Shown here one piece after another: positions 41,635 through 49,719 of a stretch of 64,000 bases of DNA. The stretch is from Actinophytocola sp044466355. Its GTDB lineage: Bacteria; Actinomycetota; Actinomycetes; Mycobacteriales; Pseudonocardiaceae. Where the stretch lies: positions 1 to 64,000 of the forward strand of contig NZ_JBITMQ010000013.1 in NCBI RefSeq assembly GCF_044466355.1, read 5' to 3'. The number at the start of each line of letters is the position of its first letter. Position 1 is the stretch's first letter. A program made the translations under genes and the position numbers. The notes beneath the pieces were generated by a model that saw nothing but the letters and a program-made list of their open reading frames with translations, was not told the origin of the DNA and did not search any database.

Positions 41635-41647
41635 AAAGGAATCGACG

Positions 41648-42388
41648 ATGCGCATCGTTCTCTGGCTGGTGATCGCGGGCTCCCTCATCACCATTCTGCT
41701 CGGCGGCATGTACGGCCCGTGGGTCGCGGGCCTGGACACCGCGGCGACCGTGCTGCTCATCATCGCCTCGCTCGCGCTGCCCGCCGGGTCGTGGCGCCGG
41801 AAGGGGAGGAAGTTCCGGGACGCGCCCATCGGCATCGGCACGGTCGTGTCGGCGCGACGCACGGGGCTGACCGTCAACGACCGGCCGCAGCTGGAGATCC
41901 TGTTCGACGTCGACACCCCGGACGGGCAGACGTTCCGCGGCGTGGCGCGTCAGCTCGTCGACGTCACCGAGCTGGCGATGGTCGAGCCGGGCGCGACGAT
42001 GGCCGTCCGGTACCGGCCCGGCGGCCGCGACGACACGGTGGTGGTGGCGACCGACGCGTCGCAGGCGGAGGTGCAGTCGGCGTTCAACCTGGTGCAGCTG
42101 GCGAAAGGACACCTGGACGCACAGGGCCTGCGGATCGCCGAGCACGGCGTCGACGCGAAGGCGGTGGTCCTCGAGATGCGGCCGACGGGCGAGATTCGTG
42201 ACGACCGGTCGGTGCTCGACCTGACCCTGCGGGTGACCCGCCCGGACGGCACCGGGTTCGAGGTCGCCGCCGAGAAGGCCGTGCCGCCCGCGCTGGTGTC
42301 ACGGGTGCAGCCCGGCTCGGTGGTCATGGTCAAGTACCTGCCCGGCGACGAGCGGACCGTCGCGCTGGCCCTGCCGATGCAGCAGTGA
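41648..42388 (+). CDS. Two-pass membrane protein with DUF3592-like soluble domain
   Basis: A 246-residue protein: two N-terminal membrane helices (about 3-20 and 28-46), then a soluble part with two copies of a small beta unit. The units are GTVVSARRTGLTVNDRPQLE followed by FRGVARQLVD, and KAVVLEMRPTGEIRDDRSVL followed by GFEVAAEKAV. Each ends in a G-x-x-V-x-VRY or KY strand. This resembles DUF3592-type domains. ATG 41648 has AAAGGA 8 bp before it. The next gene starts one base after its stop, so the two are cotranscribed and divergent from the CHAT operon. Confidence 0.7.
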   Translation: MRIVLWLVIAGSLITILLGGMYGPWVAGLDTAATVLLIIASLALPAGSWRRKGRKFRDAPIGIGTVVSARRTGLTVNDRPQLEILFDVDTPDGQTFRGVARQLVDVTELAMVEPGATMAVRYRPGGRDDTVVVATDASQAEVQSAFNLVQLAKGHLDAQGLRIAEHGVDAKAVVLEMRPTGEIRDDRSVLDLTLRVTRPDGTGFEVAAEKAVPPALVSRVQPGSVVMVKYLPGDERTVALALPMQQ

Positions 42389-42389
42389 G

Positions 42390-43793
42390 ATGGCGTTTCC
42401 ACTCGACTACGGGGAGCTGTACTCGGAGCGCGTGCCGGTACCGGCCCCACCGCGGATCGCACGCGCGAGCAGGCGCAGGGTGTTCCAGCGCGTCACGGTC
42501 GCCGGGCTGTTGTGGCTGGTCGGCGGTGTCACGGCGGGGTTCGTCACGCCGTTCGACGGTGAACCGCCCCGGTTCGTGGTGTCGGTGGTCGCGTTGTGCC
42601 TGTGCGTGGCCTACGCGCCGATCGTCCTGGCCGGCACCGGCAAGGACATGGCCAGGGCCCTGGGTCACGGGCGGCGCGGGTGGTGGGGCGGCGACGTCGC
42701 CCGGCTGGCCGGCCCACCGGGGACCGTCGCCACCTGCCTGGCAGCGGTGTTCGGCGGGCTGGGACTCGGCCTCGTCGCGGCGGTCGGCATCCGGGTGGCG
42801 CTGGGCGACCCCACCACGATCGCGCTCGGGGCACTGGCGGTGGACGCACCGTTGTTCGTGTGGGCGTTCGCGCGGGCCCGGCGGGCGTGGCGGTGTCCGG
42901 AACACGCGGAACAGCAACGGATTCTGGCCCACGGCGTGCACGTGGTCGCCCGGGTCGGGTCGATCCGCCCGCAGGGGCAGTGGATCGACGACATGGCGGT
43001 GTTCCTGGTGGAGCTGGACTTCGAGTACCGGGGCGAGCCGGTGGTGCGGCAGCTCTATCTGCCTGACCATCCCGTGTGGGCGCCGGTGGAAGGCAACGAG
43101 TTCGACCTGTGGATCGACGCCGCCGATCCCGGTCGGGTGGTGGTCGAGCGGCGGTACGTCGGCCAGAGGTTCGCCGACCGGCCGGAGCGGTTTCGTCGTC
43201 CGGAGATCGCCGACACCGAGGAGGGTGCGCTCGCGCCCGGGTGGGTCGCGGACATGGGGGCCGGGTATCGGCTTCGGACGCGGACGGCTGTGGTGCCGAG
43301 TCTGGGGGCGCTTGTGGCGTTGGCCGCGGCCTGGGTCGTGCCGGCGGCGGTCGAGGTGCCGTGGTGGACGGGTGCCGCGCTCGTGGTGCACGGCGTGCTG
43401 GGCGTGGTCAACGCGGTGGTGGCGTGGCGGTTCGTCGTGCTCGGCCGTCGCTTTGTCCGGCAGGGGCGCACGTTCTACGGGACCAGGGCGCGGGCTTGTT
43501 GTGGTGTCGTCACGGCGTTTCTCGGTACGTTCTTCGCTCCTGGGATGGTGTTGTACCCGTTGATCGGTGACGCGCCGTGGACTGTGGGGCACGGCGCGGC
43601 TGCTGCGGCGGTGTTGTCCGGGCTGCTGTTGGTTTCGTGGTCGGCCGGGTTGGACGGGCTGGCTCGCGAGATCAACGAGGGGGCTCCTGTCGAGTTGGTA
43701 CAGGAGGTGTTGACCGGGCACAACGATCGGCGGATCGACGAGCTGGAACGGGACCACGGGTTCGCGGTGAGCGTGCTTCTGCTGCCGTCGTGA
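42390..43793 (+). CDS. Multi-pass membrane protein of unknown function
   Basis: A 467-residue protein with hydrophobic pairs near residues 35-75, 110-155 and 305-430. Soluble segments lie between (VVARVGSIRPQGQWIDDMAV, VELDFEYRGEPVVRQLYL), echoing the small beta unit of the preceding gene. The last third of the gene uses more T-ending codons than its neighbours. It forms an operon with the upstream gene. No enzyme motif is visible. The two may be structural or sensing membrane components linked to the divergent CHAT system, but that rests only on proximity. Confidence 0.65.
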   Translation: MAFPLDYGELYSERVPVPAPPRIARASRRRVFQRVTVAGLLWLVGGVTAGFVTPFDGEPPRFVVSVVALCLCVAYAPIVLAGTGKDMARALGHGRRGWWGGDVARLAGPPGTVATCLAAVFGGLGLGLVAAVGIRVALGDPTTIALGALAVDAPLFVWAFARARRAWRCPEHAEQQRILAHGVHVVARVGSIRPQGQWIDDMAVFLVELDFEYRGEPVVRQLYLPDHPVWAPVEGNEFDLWIDAADPGRVVVERRYVGQRFADRPERFRRPEIADTEEGALAPGWVADMGAGYRLRTRTAVVPSLGALVALAAAWVVPAAVEVPWWTGAALVVHGVLGVVNAVVAWRFVVLGRRFVRQGRTFYGTRARACCGVVTAFLGTFFAPGMVLYPLIGDAPWTVGHGAAAAAVLSGLLLVSWSAGLDGLAREINEGAPVELVQEVLTGHNDRRIDELERDHGFAVSVLLLPS

Positions 43794-43796
43794 CGT

Positions 43797-44408
43797 TCAG
43801 GCCGGGTACGTCCACTCCCAGCCGCGCTGGCCGTCCTCTTCGGCACCCATCAGCTGGATCGCGATGGTGCCGGACGCATCCGTCACCTCGAGGTCTATCA
43901 CGCCCTGGTACTTCTGGTTCGGGCCGTAGGTGTGCGGTAGCTGGTCCGCGGACGGGTCGGCGCACATGCCGATGCTCACGTCACGGGTGACCCCGTCCTT
44001 GCCGATCTCCACGAACGAGAAGGGATTGATGATCCCGCCGACACTGTCGACCACCTCGGCGTCGTCACCGGTCGCGATGCGCAGGTGCAGCAGCAGCGTG
44101 TGCCCGTTGTCCGGATGAGACCCGAACTCGCCGCACTGGGGGTCAACCTCGATCTTGTCGATAGTGAAGGAGACGCCGCCCTCGCAGTTCTTGCCCGCTC
44201 CGCCGAAGCACGCCAGTTCGCCGAGTTTCTTGACGATGAACCCGCGTTCGTTCGTCTTCTGCTCGGCCGCTGCCGGGTTGGCGGTCTCGTCGCCCGATGC
44301 CGCGGGCAGCTCCGGCGCGTTCTCGCCGCTGCCGGTGGTCGTGGCACATCCGGCCAGTCCGACGACGACGCACGCGGCCAGCGCGAGGCGCTTCACGAGG
44401 TTGTTCAC
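43797..44408 (-). CDS. Putative lipoprotein with DUF4352-like domain
   Basis: A 203-residue secreted lipoprotein. The signal peptide ends in the lipobox VVGLAGC (Cys near 22), followed by a Thr/Pro/Glu-rich spacer and a beta-sandwich-like domain (VSFTIDKIEVDPQCG, GHTLLLHLRIATGDD, YQGVIDLEVTDASGTIAIQL). The last strands end in GWEWTYPA. GTG 44408 is chosen because AAGGGA lies just upstream and it gives a compact signal peptide. Function unknown; such domains bind ligands outside the cell. It is convergent with the membrane gene. Confidence 0.75.
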   Translation of the reverse strand: MNNLVKRLALAACVVVGLAGCATTTGSGENAPELPAASGDETANPAAAEQKTNERGFIVKKLGELACFGGAGKNCEGGVSFTIDKIEVDPQCGEFGSHPDNGHTLLLHLRIATGDDAEVVDSVGGIINPFSFVEIGKDGVTRDVSIGMCADPSADQLPHTYGPNQKYQGVIDLEVTDASGTIAIQLMGAEEDGQRGWEWTYPA

Positions 44409-44592
44409 GTTCCCTTGTCCTGCCTTGTGGTGGGTGTTCCCTCCACCCATCGTCCGCACATCGCAGGTGGTTACAGTTTGTCACCCGGTCGAGGGGAATG
44501 TGACGAACGCCCCAACTCGTGCGTGCTCCTTCTGCCGCCGTGAGACGGGCTGCCAGGGCCGCCGCTCGATGCCCTGAAAGGCGCTTTCGGGA

Positions 44593-44627
44593 TTGAGTGC
44601 CCCAAAAGACGCTTTCGGGGCACTCAA
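44593..44627. terminator. 11-bp perfect hairpin, possible bidirectional terminator/repeat
   Basis: TTGAGTGCCCC (44593-44603) pairs with 44617-44627 around a 13-nt loop AAAAGACGCTTTC. The related words GAAAGGCGCTTTCGG and GAAGTGGCTTTCGCG flank it, so it belongs to a family of GNGCTTTC-centred repeats. It is 22 bp beyond the stop of the pectate lyase gene (minus strand), in the right place for its terminator. Confidence 0.55.
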
Positions 44628-44649
44628 CGTCTCGGAAGTGGCTTTCGCG

Positions 44650-45588
44650 TCAGTGGACGCCTGCTCCCGACGTGACGGTTGACTTCACTCCCGAGGCGGT
44701 TTCCGCGTTGTAGGAGTACGGGATCGGCGCGACGCTGCCGCCTGTCTGGCCCGCGCCCGAGTTGACCTTGTAGTTGTCCCGTGCCACGAGGGAGCCCTCG
44801 TCGGAGCTGCCCTCGCCCAGGTGGTACGGGTCCTCGACGTTCTCGAAGTAGTTCCGTTCCACCAGGACGCCCGCGTTCTCCGTCGACGCGACGCCGTAGC
44901 TGCCGATGTTGCTGTAGTAGTTGTTGAACACGTGCACCGGGTTGCCGAACCGCACGCGTGGGTTGCGCTGGTTCACGCCGTCGAACCAGTTGTGGTGGTA
45001 CGTCACGCGCAGCTTTCCGCTGTCCTCGCCCGAGTTGCTGTCGCTGTGCCCGAGCAGCGCGTTCTTGTCCTGGTTGTGGAATCGGTTCCACGACACGGTG
45101 ATGTTGTCGGACGCGCGTTTGATGTCGAGGTTTCCGTCGTTCGCGTCGGACAGGTTGTTGTGGTCGATGAACACGCGGGTCGAGTACTCGACGTTGATGT
45201 TGTCGTCGCCCGAGCCGGTGATCGTCAGGTTCTGGATGATCACGTTGCTCACCCGGCTGACGTTCAGTCCGCCGCCGGTGAGCCGGGCGTTCGTGCCCAG
45301 GCCGACGATCGTCTTGTTCGACGCGACCTTGTTCATGCCCGACAACGAGATCGTGCCGCTCACCTGCACGACCGTCGGTGCGCCGCTCTGCACCGCCGAC
45401 AGGAACGCGCTGGTCGACGACACGGTCACGGTCCCACCGCCCGCGCCGCCGGTCGTGCCGGCGCCGAAACCGACCGGTCCCGGGTACGCGCGCACGTCCG
45501 CACCTGACGCGACACCGGCCGTCGCGACGGTTATCGCGCCGGCCACCAGCATGCCTGCCGCGGCGATGCTCGCGATTGTTCTGCGCAT
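44650..45588 (-). CDS. Secreted pectate lyase (polysaccharide lyase family 1)
   Basis: A 312-residue enzyme with a signal peptide (MRRTIASIAAAGMLVAGAIT, cleavage near AGVASGA) and the PL1 right-handed beta-helix. Motifs are RVFIDHNNLSD (Ca-binding and WxDH-like), RVTYHHNWFDGVNQRNPRVR (catalytic vxRxPxxRxG region) and FGNPVHVFNNYYSN. It cleaves polygalacturonate by beta-elimination outside the cell. AGGAGG lies 6 bp before ATG 45588. On the minus strand TTGACA (45729-45724) with an 18-bp spacing to TAACAC is a possible promoter, and the 14-bp LacI-type operator at 45671 sits just downstream of it. Confidence 0.93.
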   Translation of the reverse strand: MRRTIASIAAAGMLVAGAITVATAGVASGADVRAYPGPVGFGAGTTGGAGGGTVTVSSTSAFLSAVQSGAPTVVQVSGTISLSGMNKVASNKTIVGLGTNARLTGGGLNVSRVSNVIIQNLTITGSGDDNINVEYSTRVFIDHNNLSDANDGNLDIKRASDNITVSWNRFHNQDKNALLGHSDSNSGEDSGKLRVTYHHNWFDGVNQRNPRVRFGNPVHVFNNYYSNIGSYGVASTENAGVLVERNYFENVEDPYHLGEGSSDEGSLVARDNYKVNSGAGQTGGSVAPIPYSYNAETASGVKSTVTSGAGVH

Positions 45589-45670
45589 GGTTCTCCTCCT
45601 CGTTGAGTTACCTGCCGATCGAGAAACCACCTGGGTCCGCCGTTCGACGCGGACCGTGGCACCTGAGAAC

Positions 45671-45684
45671 TGGGAGCGCTCCCA
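45671..45684. promoter_or_regulatory. CebR/LacI-type operator TGGGAGCGCTCCCA
   Basis: A perfect 14-bp palindrome identical to the operator known for the cellulose-utilisation repressor CebR of actinomycetes. It lies 83 bp upstream of the pectate lyase start. A half-copy TGGGAGCGC occurs at 45765-45773 nearer the GH16 gene. It implies repression of plant-polysaccharide genes in the absence of an oligosaccharide inducer. Confidence 0.8.
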
Positions 45685-45791
45685 ATTGAGATGTACCCAG
45701 TGTTAGCACCAGTGCGCGACAGGTGTCAACCAGGAATGCGCTTGCCTGGCGGCGAAGCGGATCTTGGGAGCGCGCACGTAGTCACAGACTG

Positions 45792-45841
45792 TTGACTAAT
45801 GGTGGCTCACGGTTCTAGCCTGCTTGAGGAAAACGCTTTCC
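45792..45841 (+). promoter_or_regulatory. GH16 promoter with LacI/cre-like site
   Basis: TTGACT (45792-45797), 18-bp spacer, TAGCCT (45816-45821). A cre-like near-palindrome GGAAAACGCTTTCC at 45828-45841 covers the expected transcription start, a position suited to repression. ATG of the GH16 gene follows at 45860. Confidence 0.5.
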
Positions 45842-45859
45842 CGTCGAAGGGTGGCAACG

Positions 45860-46693
45860 ATGCCTCGGCCCGTCGAACGTCCGCGTGCCGGTAGTGCCTG
45901 CGGCACAAGAACTTTTCTCACGTTGGCCGGTGCGGTGGGGGCCGTGGTCGCCGGGGTGTCACCGGCCCGCGCGGCCACCTGGGAGACCGTCCTGTCCGGG
46001 TCGTTCGCGAACCGCCAGACGCTCGAGGCGAACTGGTACTACCGCTACCCGTGGGGCTCCGACCACAACGGCAGCGCCCGCATGTACGCCAGCTCGACCG
46101 ACATCAACCACGTCTACCTGGAGACCTCGGGCGTCCTGACGATCAAGGCCACCCGCATCACGTGGGACGAGGGCGACAGCTCCGCCGACCCGTACCTGCC
46201 GATCCGGTACCACTCCGGCGCACTGCACGCGCGTCAGCAGGTGCTGGTGAACGACCAGTTCCCGAACTGGGAGGTGAAGGGCGAGTTCCAGGCGCCCGCG
46301 ACCAGGGGCGCGTGGCCCGCGTTCTGGCTGACCGGCGCCACCAGCTGGCCGCCGGAGAGCGACATCCTGGAGTTCAAGGGGGACAACAGGAACTGGTTCA
46401 ACACCTACCGCAACGCGAGCGGCGGCTGGTCCAACACGATCGTGAGCCTGCCCGACCCGGGCGCGTGGCGCGGCTACCGCGCGTGGATCACGAAGGTCAA
46501 CGCGACCGACGTGGACATCCACTACTACCTCGACGGCAACTGGGTCGGCAGGCACCGCGGCGCGAACTTCGTCGGCAAGCCGATGTGGCTGATCCTCAAC
46601 CTGCAGATGGAAGGCGCGTCCGGCGCTCCCGGCCCGACCGGTGACACGTACTACCGTGCTCGCAACGTCTACCTGGGACGGACCCGCACCTGA
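45860..46693 (+). CDS. Secreted glycoside hydrolase family 16-like enzyme
   Basis: A 277-residue protein with a signal peptide (basic N-terminus, then TFLTLAGAVGAVVAGVSPARA). The catalytic domain has a GH16 jelly-roll pattern. Its PESDILEF matches the E-x-D-x-x-E active-site motif (nucleophile and acid/base Glu), preceded by GAWPAFWLTGA and followed by strands ending MWLILNLQMEGASG. It probably hydrolyses beta-1,3/1,4-glucans or related plant or algal polysaccharides. AAGGG lies 8 bp before ATG 45860; an in-frame TTG at 45824 is less likely. It is divergent from the pectate lyase and shares LacI-type operators with it. Confidence 0.85.
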   Translation: MPRPVERPRAGSACGTRTFLTLAGAVGAVVAGVSPARAATWETVLSGSFANRQTLEANWYYRYPWGSDHNGSARMYASSTDINHVYLETSGVLTIKATRITWDEGDSSADPYLPIRYHSGALHARQQVLVNDQFPNWEVKGEFQAPATRGAWPAFWLTGATSWPPESDILEFKGDNRNWFNTYRNASGGWSNTIVSLPDPGAWRGYRAWITKVNATDVDIHYYLDGNWVGRHRGANFVGKPMWLILNLQMEGASGAPGPTGDTYYRARNVYLGRTRT

Positions 46694-46830
46694 GGCCCGT
46701 GACCGCCTTGGGCCGCAACGGGAACCGGACCGCGGCGGCGGGCAGGGGCACGTCGAACCGCGCGCACGCGGGCAGCAGCTCCGCCTCCGCCGTCCGGTCG
46801 AGTCGAGCCCGGTGCGGTCGAGGCTCTCGG
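46690..46830 (-). pseudogene. Remnant of aldo/keto reductase (sugar dehydrogenase)
   Basis: On the minus strand ESLDRTGLDS (46828 down) and, in another frame, ELLPACARFDVPLPAAAVRF (46781 down) resemble two separated parts of the aldo/keto reductases that oxidise L-fucose or D-threo-aldoses. The middle of the gene is missing and the frame differs between the parts. It starts at the GH16 stop. With the two remnants at 47671-48059 it indicates a decayed sugar-acid pathway. Confidence 0.5.
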
Positions 46831-46856
46831 CGAGTGACGCGGGCGGTCAGGTCATG

Positions 46857-47657
46857 TCATCGTTCTCCTCGGTCGCGGGCCCCGCCACCGTCCAGCTCCG
46901 GGGAGCAGAACGCGCCGCCCAGGTAGCCCGTGAAGCGTTCGTCCGCCTGCGGGGTCCCGTCCGCGTACACCTCCGCGTCGTCCTGGGAGCGGTAGCCGAT
47001 GGCCTCCGCCTCCGCGAGGCTCCACCAGCGGCGCTTGTTGTCCGACACGCCCCACACGACCATGAACCCCGGCTCCGGAGTGGACAGTGCCGCCTCCACC
47101 AGGGACGCCGCGTCGCGCGGGGACAGCCACGTCTCCAGCATCCGCGTGTCGAGGGGCCGCTCGAAGCAGCCGCCGATCCGCAGGCACACCACGTCCAGCC
47201 CGTACCGGTCGTGGTACAGGCTCCCCAGCGCCTCACCGGCCACTTTGGACACGCCGTAGTACGTGTCCGGCCGGGGGAACAGGTAGTCGGGAGCCTCGCG
47301 GCCGTCCCGCGGGTGGAAGCCGACGGTGTGGTTGGTGCTCGCGAACACCACGCGGGGCACGCCCGCCCGGTGGGCCGCCTCGAAGACCTTGTACGTGCCG
47401 TCGATGTTGACCGGCAGGATCTGCTCCCACGGGTGCTCCGTGGCCAGACCGCCGAGGTGGAGGATCGCGTCCACGTCGGCGCAGGCCTCGACCATGGCGT
47501 CGAGATCGGTGACCGACGCCTGGACGAGTTCCGCCCCGTCGCCGGTGTCCGGGAGTTCCGCCACGTCCAGCAGGCGCAGGACCCGGCCCGGCTTCGCCAG
47601 GCGCGGGCGCAGCTGTGTGCCGACGCCGCCCGCGGCGCCGGTGATCAGAAGACGCAC
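46857..47657 (-). CDS. Uronate-dehydrogenase-like NAD(P)-dependent sugar dehydrogenase
   Basis: A 266-residue short-chain dehydrogenase/epimerase: NAD-binding LLITGAAGGVGTQLRP, a catalytic YYGVSK (Tyr-x-x-x-Lys) and FASTNHTVGFHPRDG with the active-site Ser region. The sequence resembles uronate dehydrogenases, which oxidise galacturonate or glucuronate to the aldarolactone. That would process the product of pectate lyase. The ATG at 47657 opens the Rossmann fold directly. Surrounding genes for later steps are broken, so the pathway may be incomplete here. Confidence 0.82.
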   Translation of the reverse strand: MRLLITGAAGGVGTQLRPRLAKPGRVLRLLDVAELPDTGDGAELVQASVTDLDAMVEACADVDAILHLGGLATEHPWEQILPVNIDGTYKVFEAAHRAGVPRVVFASTNHTVGFHPRDGREAPDYLFPRPDTYYGVSKVAGEALGSLYHDRYGLDVVCLRIGGCFERPLDTRMLETWLSPRDAASLVEAALSTPEPGFMVVWGVSDNKRRWWSLAEAEAIGYRSQDDAEVYADGTPQADERFTGYLGGAFCSPELDGGGARDRGER

Positions 47658-47670
47658 GATTGAACCCCTC

Positions 47671-47940
47671 TCAGCAGGTGCTGCTCATCGCGTGTGCCGC
47701 GACCAGCGCCGCGTGGCGTTCGGCCATCGCGGGGCAGTCGCCACCGTAGAGCGGGTTGCTCACCACGTGCAGGCCCCACAGGTTCGGTTCCACGGTCCGC
47801 CACAGGCGGGCTAGGAACGAGTTGCCGCTGGCCACGCACACGTCCCGGTGGAACGTGATGTCCACTGATCGCCTCCCGCGCCGGGGCCTGGCTCGTGCCC
47901 AGCTGACGCGCGATGTCCGCCTCGACGAGGCGCTGGCCGC
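47671..47940 (-). pseudogene. Decayed GntR/FadR-family regulator
   Basis: A winged-helix segment GQRLVEADIARQLGTSQAPA is followed, in a different frame, by part of an FCD ligand domain (DITFHRDVCVASGNSFLARLW). About 100 residues between them, and the normal C-terminus, are absent. Both pieces are collinear on the minus strand. The gene cannot make a functional regulator. Its family usually controls sugar-acid catabolism, in line with the neighbours. Confidence 0.6.
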
Positions 47941-48059
47941 GTTCGGTCCGCACCGCCTGATGTGGGGCTCCGACTGGCCGGTCTGCCTGAAGGCTGACGG
48001 CGGCGGAACGCGCCGACATCTTCATCAACACCGACCTTGACGGCCGGCGGCTGACCTGA
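47925..48059 (+). pseudogene. Remnant of amidohydrolase (sugar lactonase type)
   Basis: AAFGPHRLMWGSDWPVCLKA is the conserved C-terminal block of amidohydrolase-2 lactonases (for example L-fucono- or rhamnono-lactonase). It continues, one base out of frame, as LTAAERADIFINTD, the usual end of such proteins, with about 25 residues missing between. No N-terminal part is present. It abuts the GntR remnant on the opposite strand, so a deletion joined the two. Confidence 0.6.
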
Positions 48060-48068
48060 CGACCGTCA

Positions 48069-48106
48069 GGTGACCCCCGGCGCCCGCCGCGGCGCCGGGG
48101 GTCACC
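48069..48106. terminator. 16-bp perfect hairpin terminator
   Basis: GGTGACCCCCGGCGCC (48069-48084), loop CGCCGC, and the exact complement 48091-48106. It sits 8 bp past the stop of the aldehyde dehydrogenase gene (minus strand) and just after the amidohydrolase remnant (plus), so it can terminate from both sides. No T-run, as usual in actinomycetes. Confidence 0.75.
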
Positions 48107-48113
48107 CGAGCGG

Positions 48114-49577
48114 TCAGTAGGGGAACTGGCGACGGCCGCGGTGAATGGAAATCCACTTGAGCGTGGTGAACTCGTCCAGGCTGCAACCGCCGTTGAGGCG
48201 CCCGAGACCGGATTCCTTCTCCCCGCCGAACGGCACGATCGGCTCGTCGTGAATCGTCGTGTCGTTGATGTGCATCATGCCGGTGCGGACGCGTTTCGCC
48301 ATTTCCACGCCGTGGTCGAGGTCGCGGGTGTGAATGGCGCCCGAAAGCCCGTACCGGGTGTCGTTGGCGATGGCCACGGCGTCGTCGTCGGTGTCGAACG
48401 GGACGAGGCACACGACCGGGCCGAACAGTTCCTCGCGCATCACCGACATGTCCGGCGTGACGTCGGTCAGCACCGTCGGGTGGAACAGCGTGCCCTTGGC
48501 GGCATCACGGACTCCGCCCCGGAGCAATGGGCGGGCGCCCTCGGCGATGCCCTGCTCCACCTGCTCGGCGAGCCGGTCGGCCTGGCGCTGGTTGATGAGC
48601 GGGCCGATGATCGTCTCCGGGGCGCGCGGGTCGCCGACCGGGAGCGACGCCGCCTTGACGACGTAGCGCTCCGCGAACTCGTCGAACACGTCGCGGTGCA
48701 CGAGCACCCGGTTGGCGGACATGCAGATCTGGCCCTGGTGGGTGAAGCGGGAGAACACGGCCGCGTCCACGGCCAGGTCGAGGTCCGCGTCCGCGAGGAC
48801 GATCAGTGCGCTGTTGCCCCCGAGCTCCAGCAGCGGCTTCTTGAAGTTGCGGACCGCGACCTCGGCCACGTGCCTGCCCACCGCGGCCGAGCCGGTGAAC
48901 GAGATGACGCGGGGCACGGGGTGCTCGACGAACGCGTCGCCGATCGCGGGGATCTCGGTGATCACCACGTTCAGCAGGCCGGCCGGGAGCCCGGCGGCCT
49001 CGAAGATCTCGGCGAACAGGGTGCCGCCGATGATCGGGGTGTCCTCGTGCGGCTTCAGCACGACACCGTTGCCGGCGGCCAGTGCCGGGGCGACCGACTT
49101 CATGCCGAGGAAGAACGGGAAGTTGAAGGGGCTGATCACCCCGACGACACCGACCGGCTCCCGGTAGACCCGGTTCTCCTTGTCGTCGATGGGGGACGGC
49201 AGGATCCGGCCCTCCATGCGCAGCGGGAAGGTGGCGGCCTCCTTGAGCATGTCGATCACGAGGCCGATCTCGAAGTGTGCCTTCAGTCGGGTTCCACCGA
49301 GCTCGTCGATGATGGTCTCGACGATCTCCGGCGTGTGCTCTTCCACGTAGGAGACCGCCCGCTCGAACACGGTCCGCTTGGCGTAGGGGTTCACCCTGTC
49401 CCACTCGGACTTGGCGCGCTCCGCGGCCCGGTAGGCCTCGTCGACGTCCGCGACGCTCGCGCAGTTGAACTCCGCGATCGTCGAGCCGTCGAACGGGTTT
49501 CGGTCCACCAGAACCTTGTCCATCGAACCGGTGCGCCATTCCCCGGCGATGAATTGCTTGCTCCGCATGCGCATCAT
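48114..49577 (-). CDS. NAD(P)-dependent aldehyde dehydrogenase (benzaldehyde/vanillin type)
   Basis: A 487-residue aldehyde dehydrogenase: coenzyme site SFTGSAAVGRHVAE, catalytic Glu in LLELGGNSALIVL and nucleophile Cys in HQGQICMSANRV, with the C-terminal PFGGEKESGLGR. The order and wording fit the benzaldehyde/vanillin dehydrogenase branch that oxidises aromatic or short aldehydes. Three ATGs (49577, 49574, 49568) follow GGGAG; 49574 has the best spacing, the longest is given. It is monocistronic with a strong terminator. A role in lignin- or sugar-derived aldehyde oxidation would suit the neighbouring plant-polymer genes. Confidence 0.9.
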   Translation of the reverse strand: MMRMRSKQFIAGEWRTGSMDKVLVDRNPFDGSTIAEFNCASVADVDEAYRAAERAKSEWDRVNPYAKRTVFERAVSYVEEHTPEIVETIIDELGGTRLKAHFEIGLVIDMLKEAATFPLRMEGRILPSPIDDKENRVYREPVGVVGVISPFNFPFFLGMKSVAPALAAGNGVVLKPHEDTPIIGGTLFAEIFEAAGLPAGLLNVVITEIPAIGDAFVEHPVPRVISFTGSAAVGRHVAEVAVRNFKKPLLELGGNSALIVLADADLDLAVDAAVFSRFTHQGQICMSANRVLVHRDVFDEFAERYVVKAASLPVGDPRAPETIIGPLINQRQADRLAEQVEQGIAEGARPLLRGGVRDAAKGTLFHPTVLTDVTPDMSVMREELFGPVVCLVPFDTDDDAVAIANDTRYGLSGAIHTRDLDHGVEMAKRVRTGMMHINDTTIHDEPIVPFGGEKESGLGRLNGGCSLDEFTTLKWISIHRGRRQFPY

Positions 49578-49719
49578 GCTCCCGTCACGTTTTCCCCAGG
49601 CCTACAAACGGTGTGGGTTCGTAACCTATTGGTGGCGGGATCGAGTCACGAAAGCGGGTTGTCCGGTAACTGACAGTAGATCAGGTCAATTGCCCCGTGC
49701 ATTACCACGAAATTGCCGC

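Noticed and set aside
44593..44627. Riboswitch or attenuator upstream of the lipoprotein gene
   Set aside because: The hairpin lies beyond the pectate lyase stop and about 185 bp from the lipoprotein start; a terminator or dispersed repeat explains it better.
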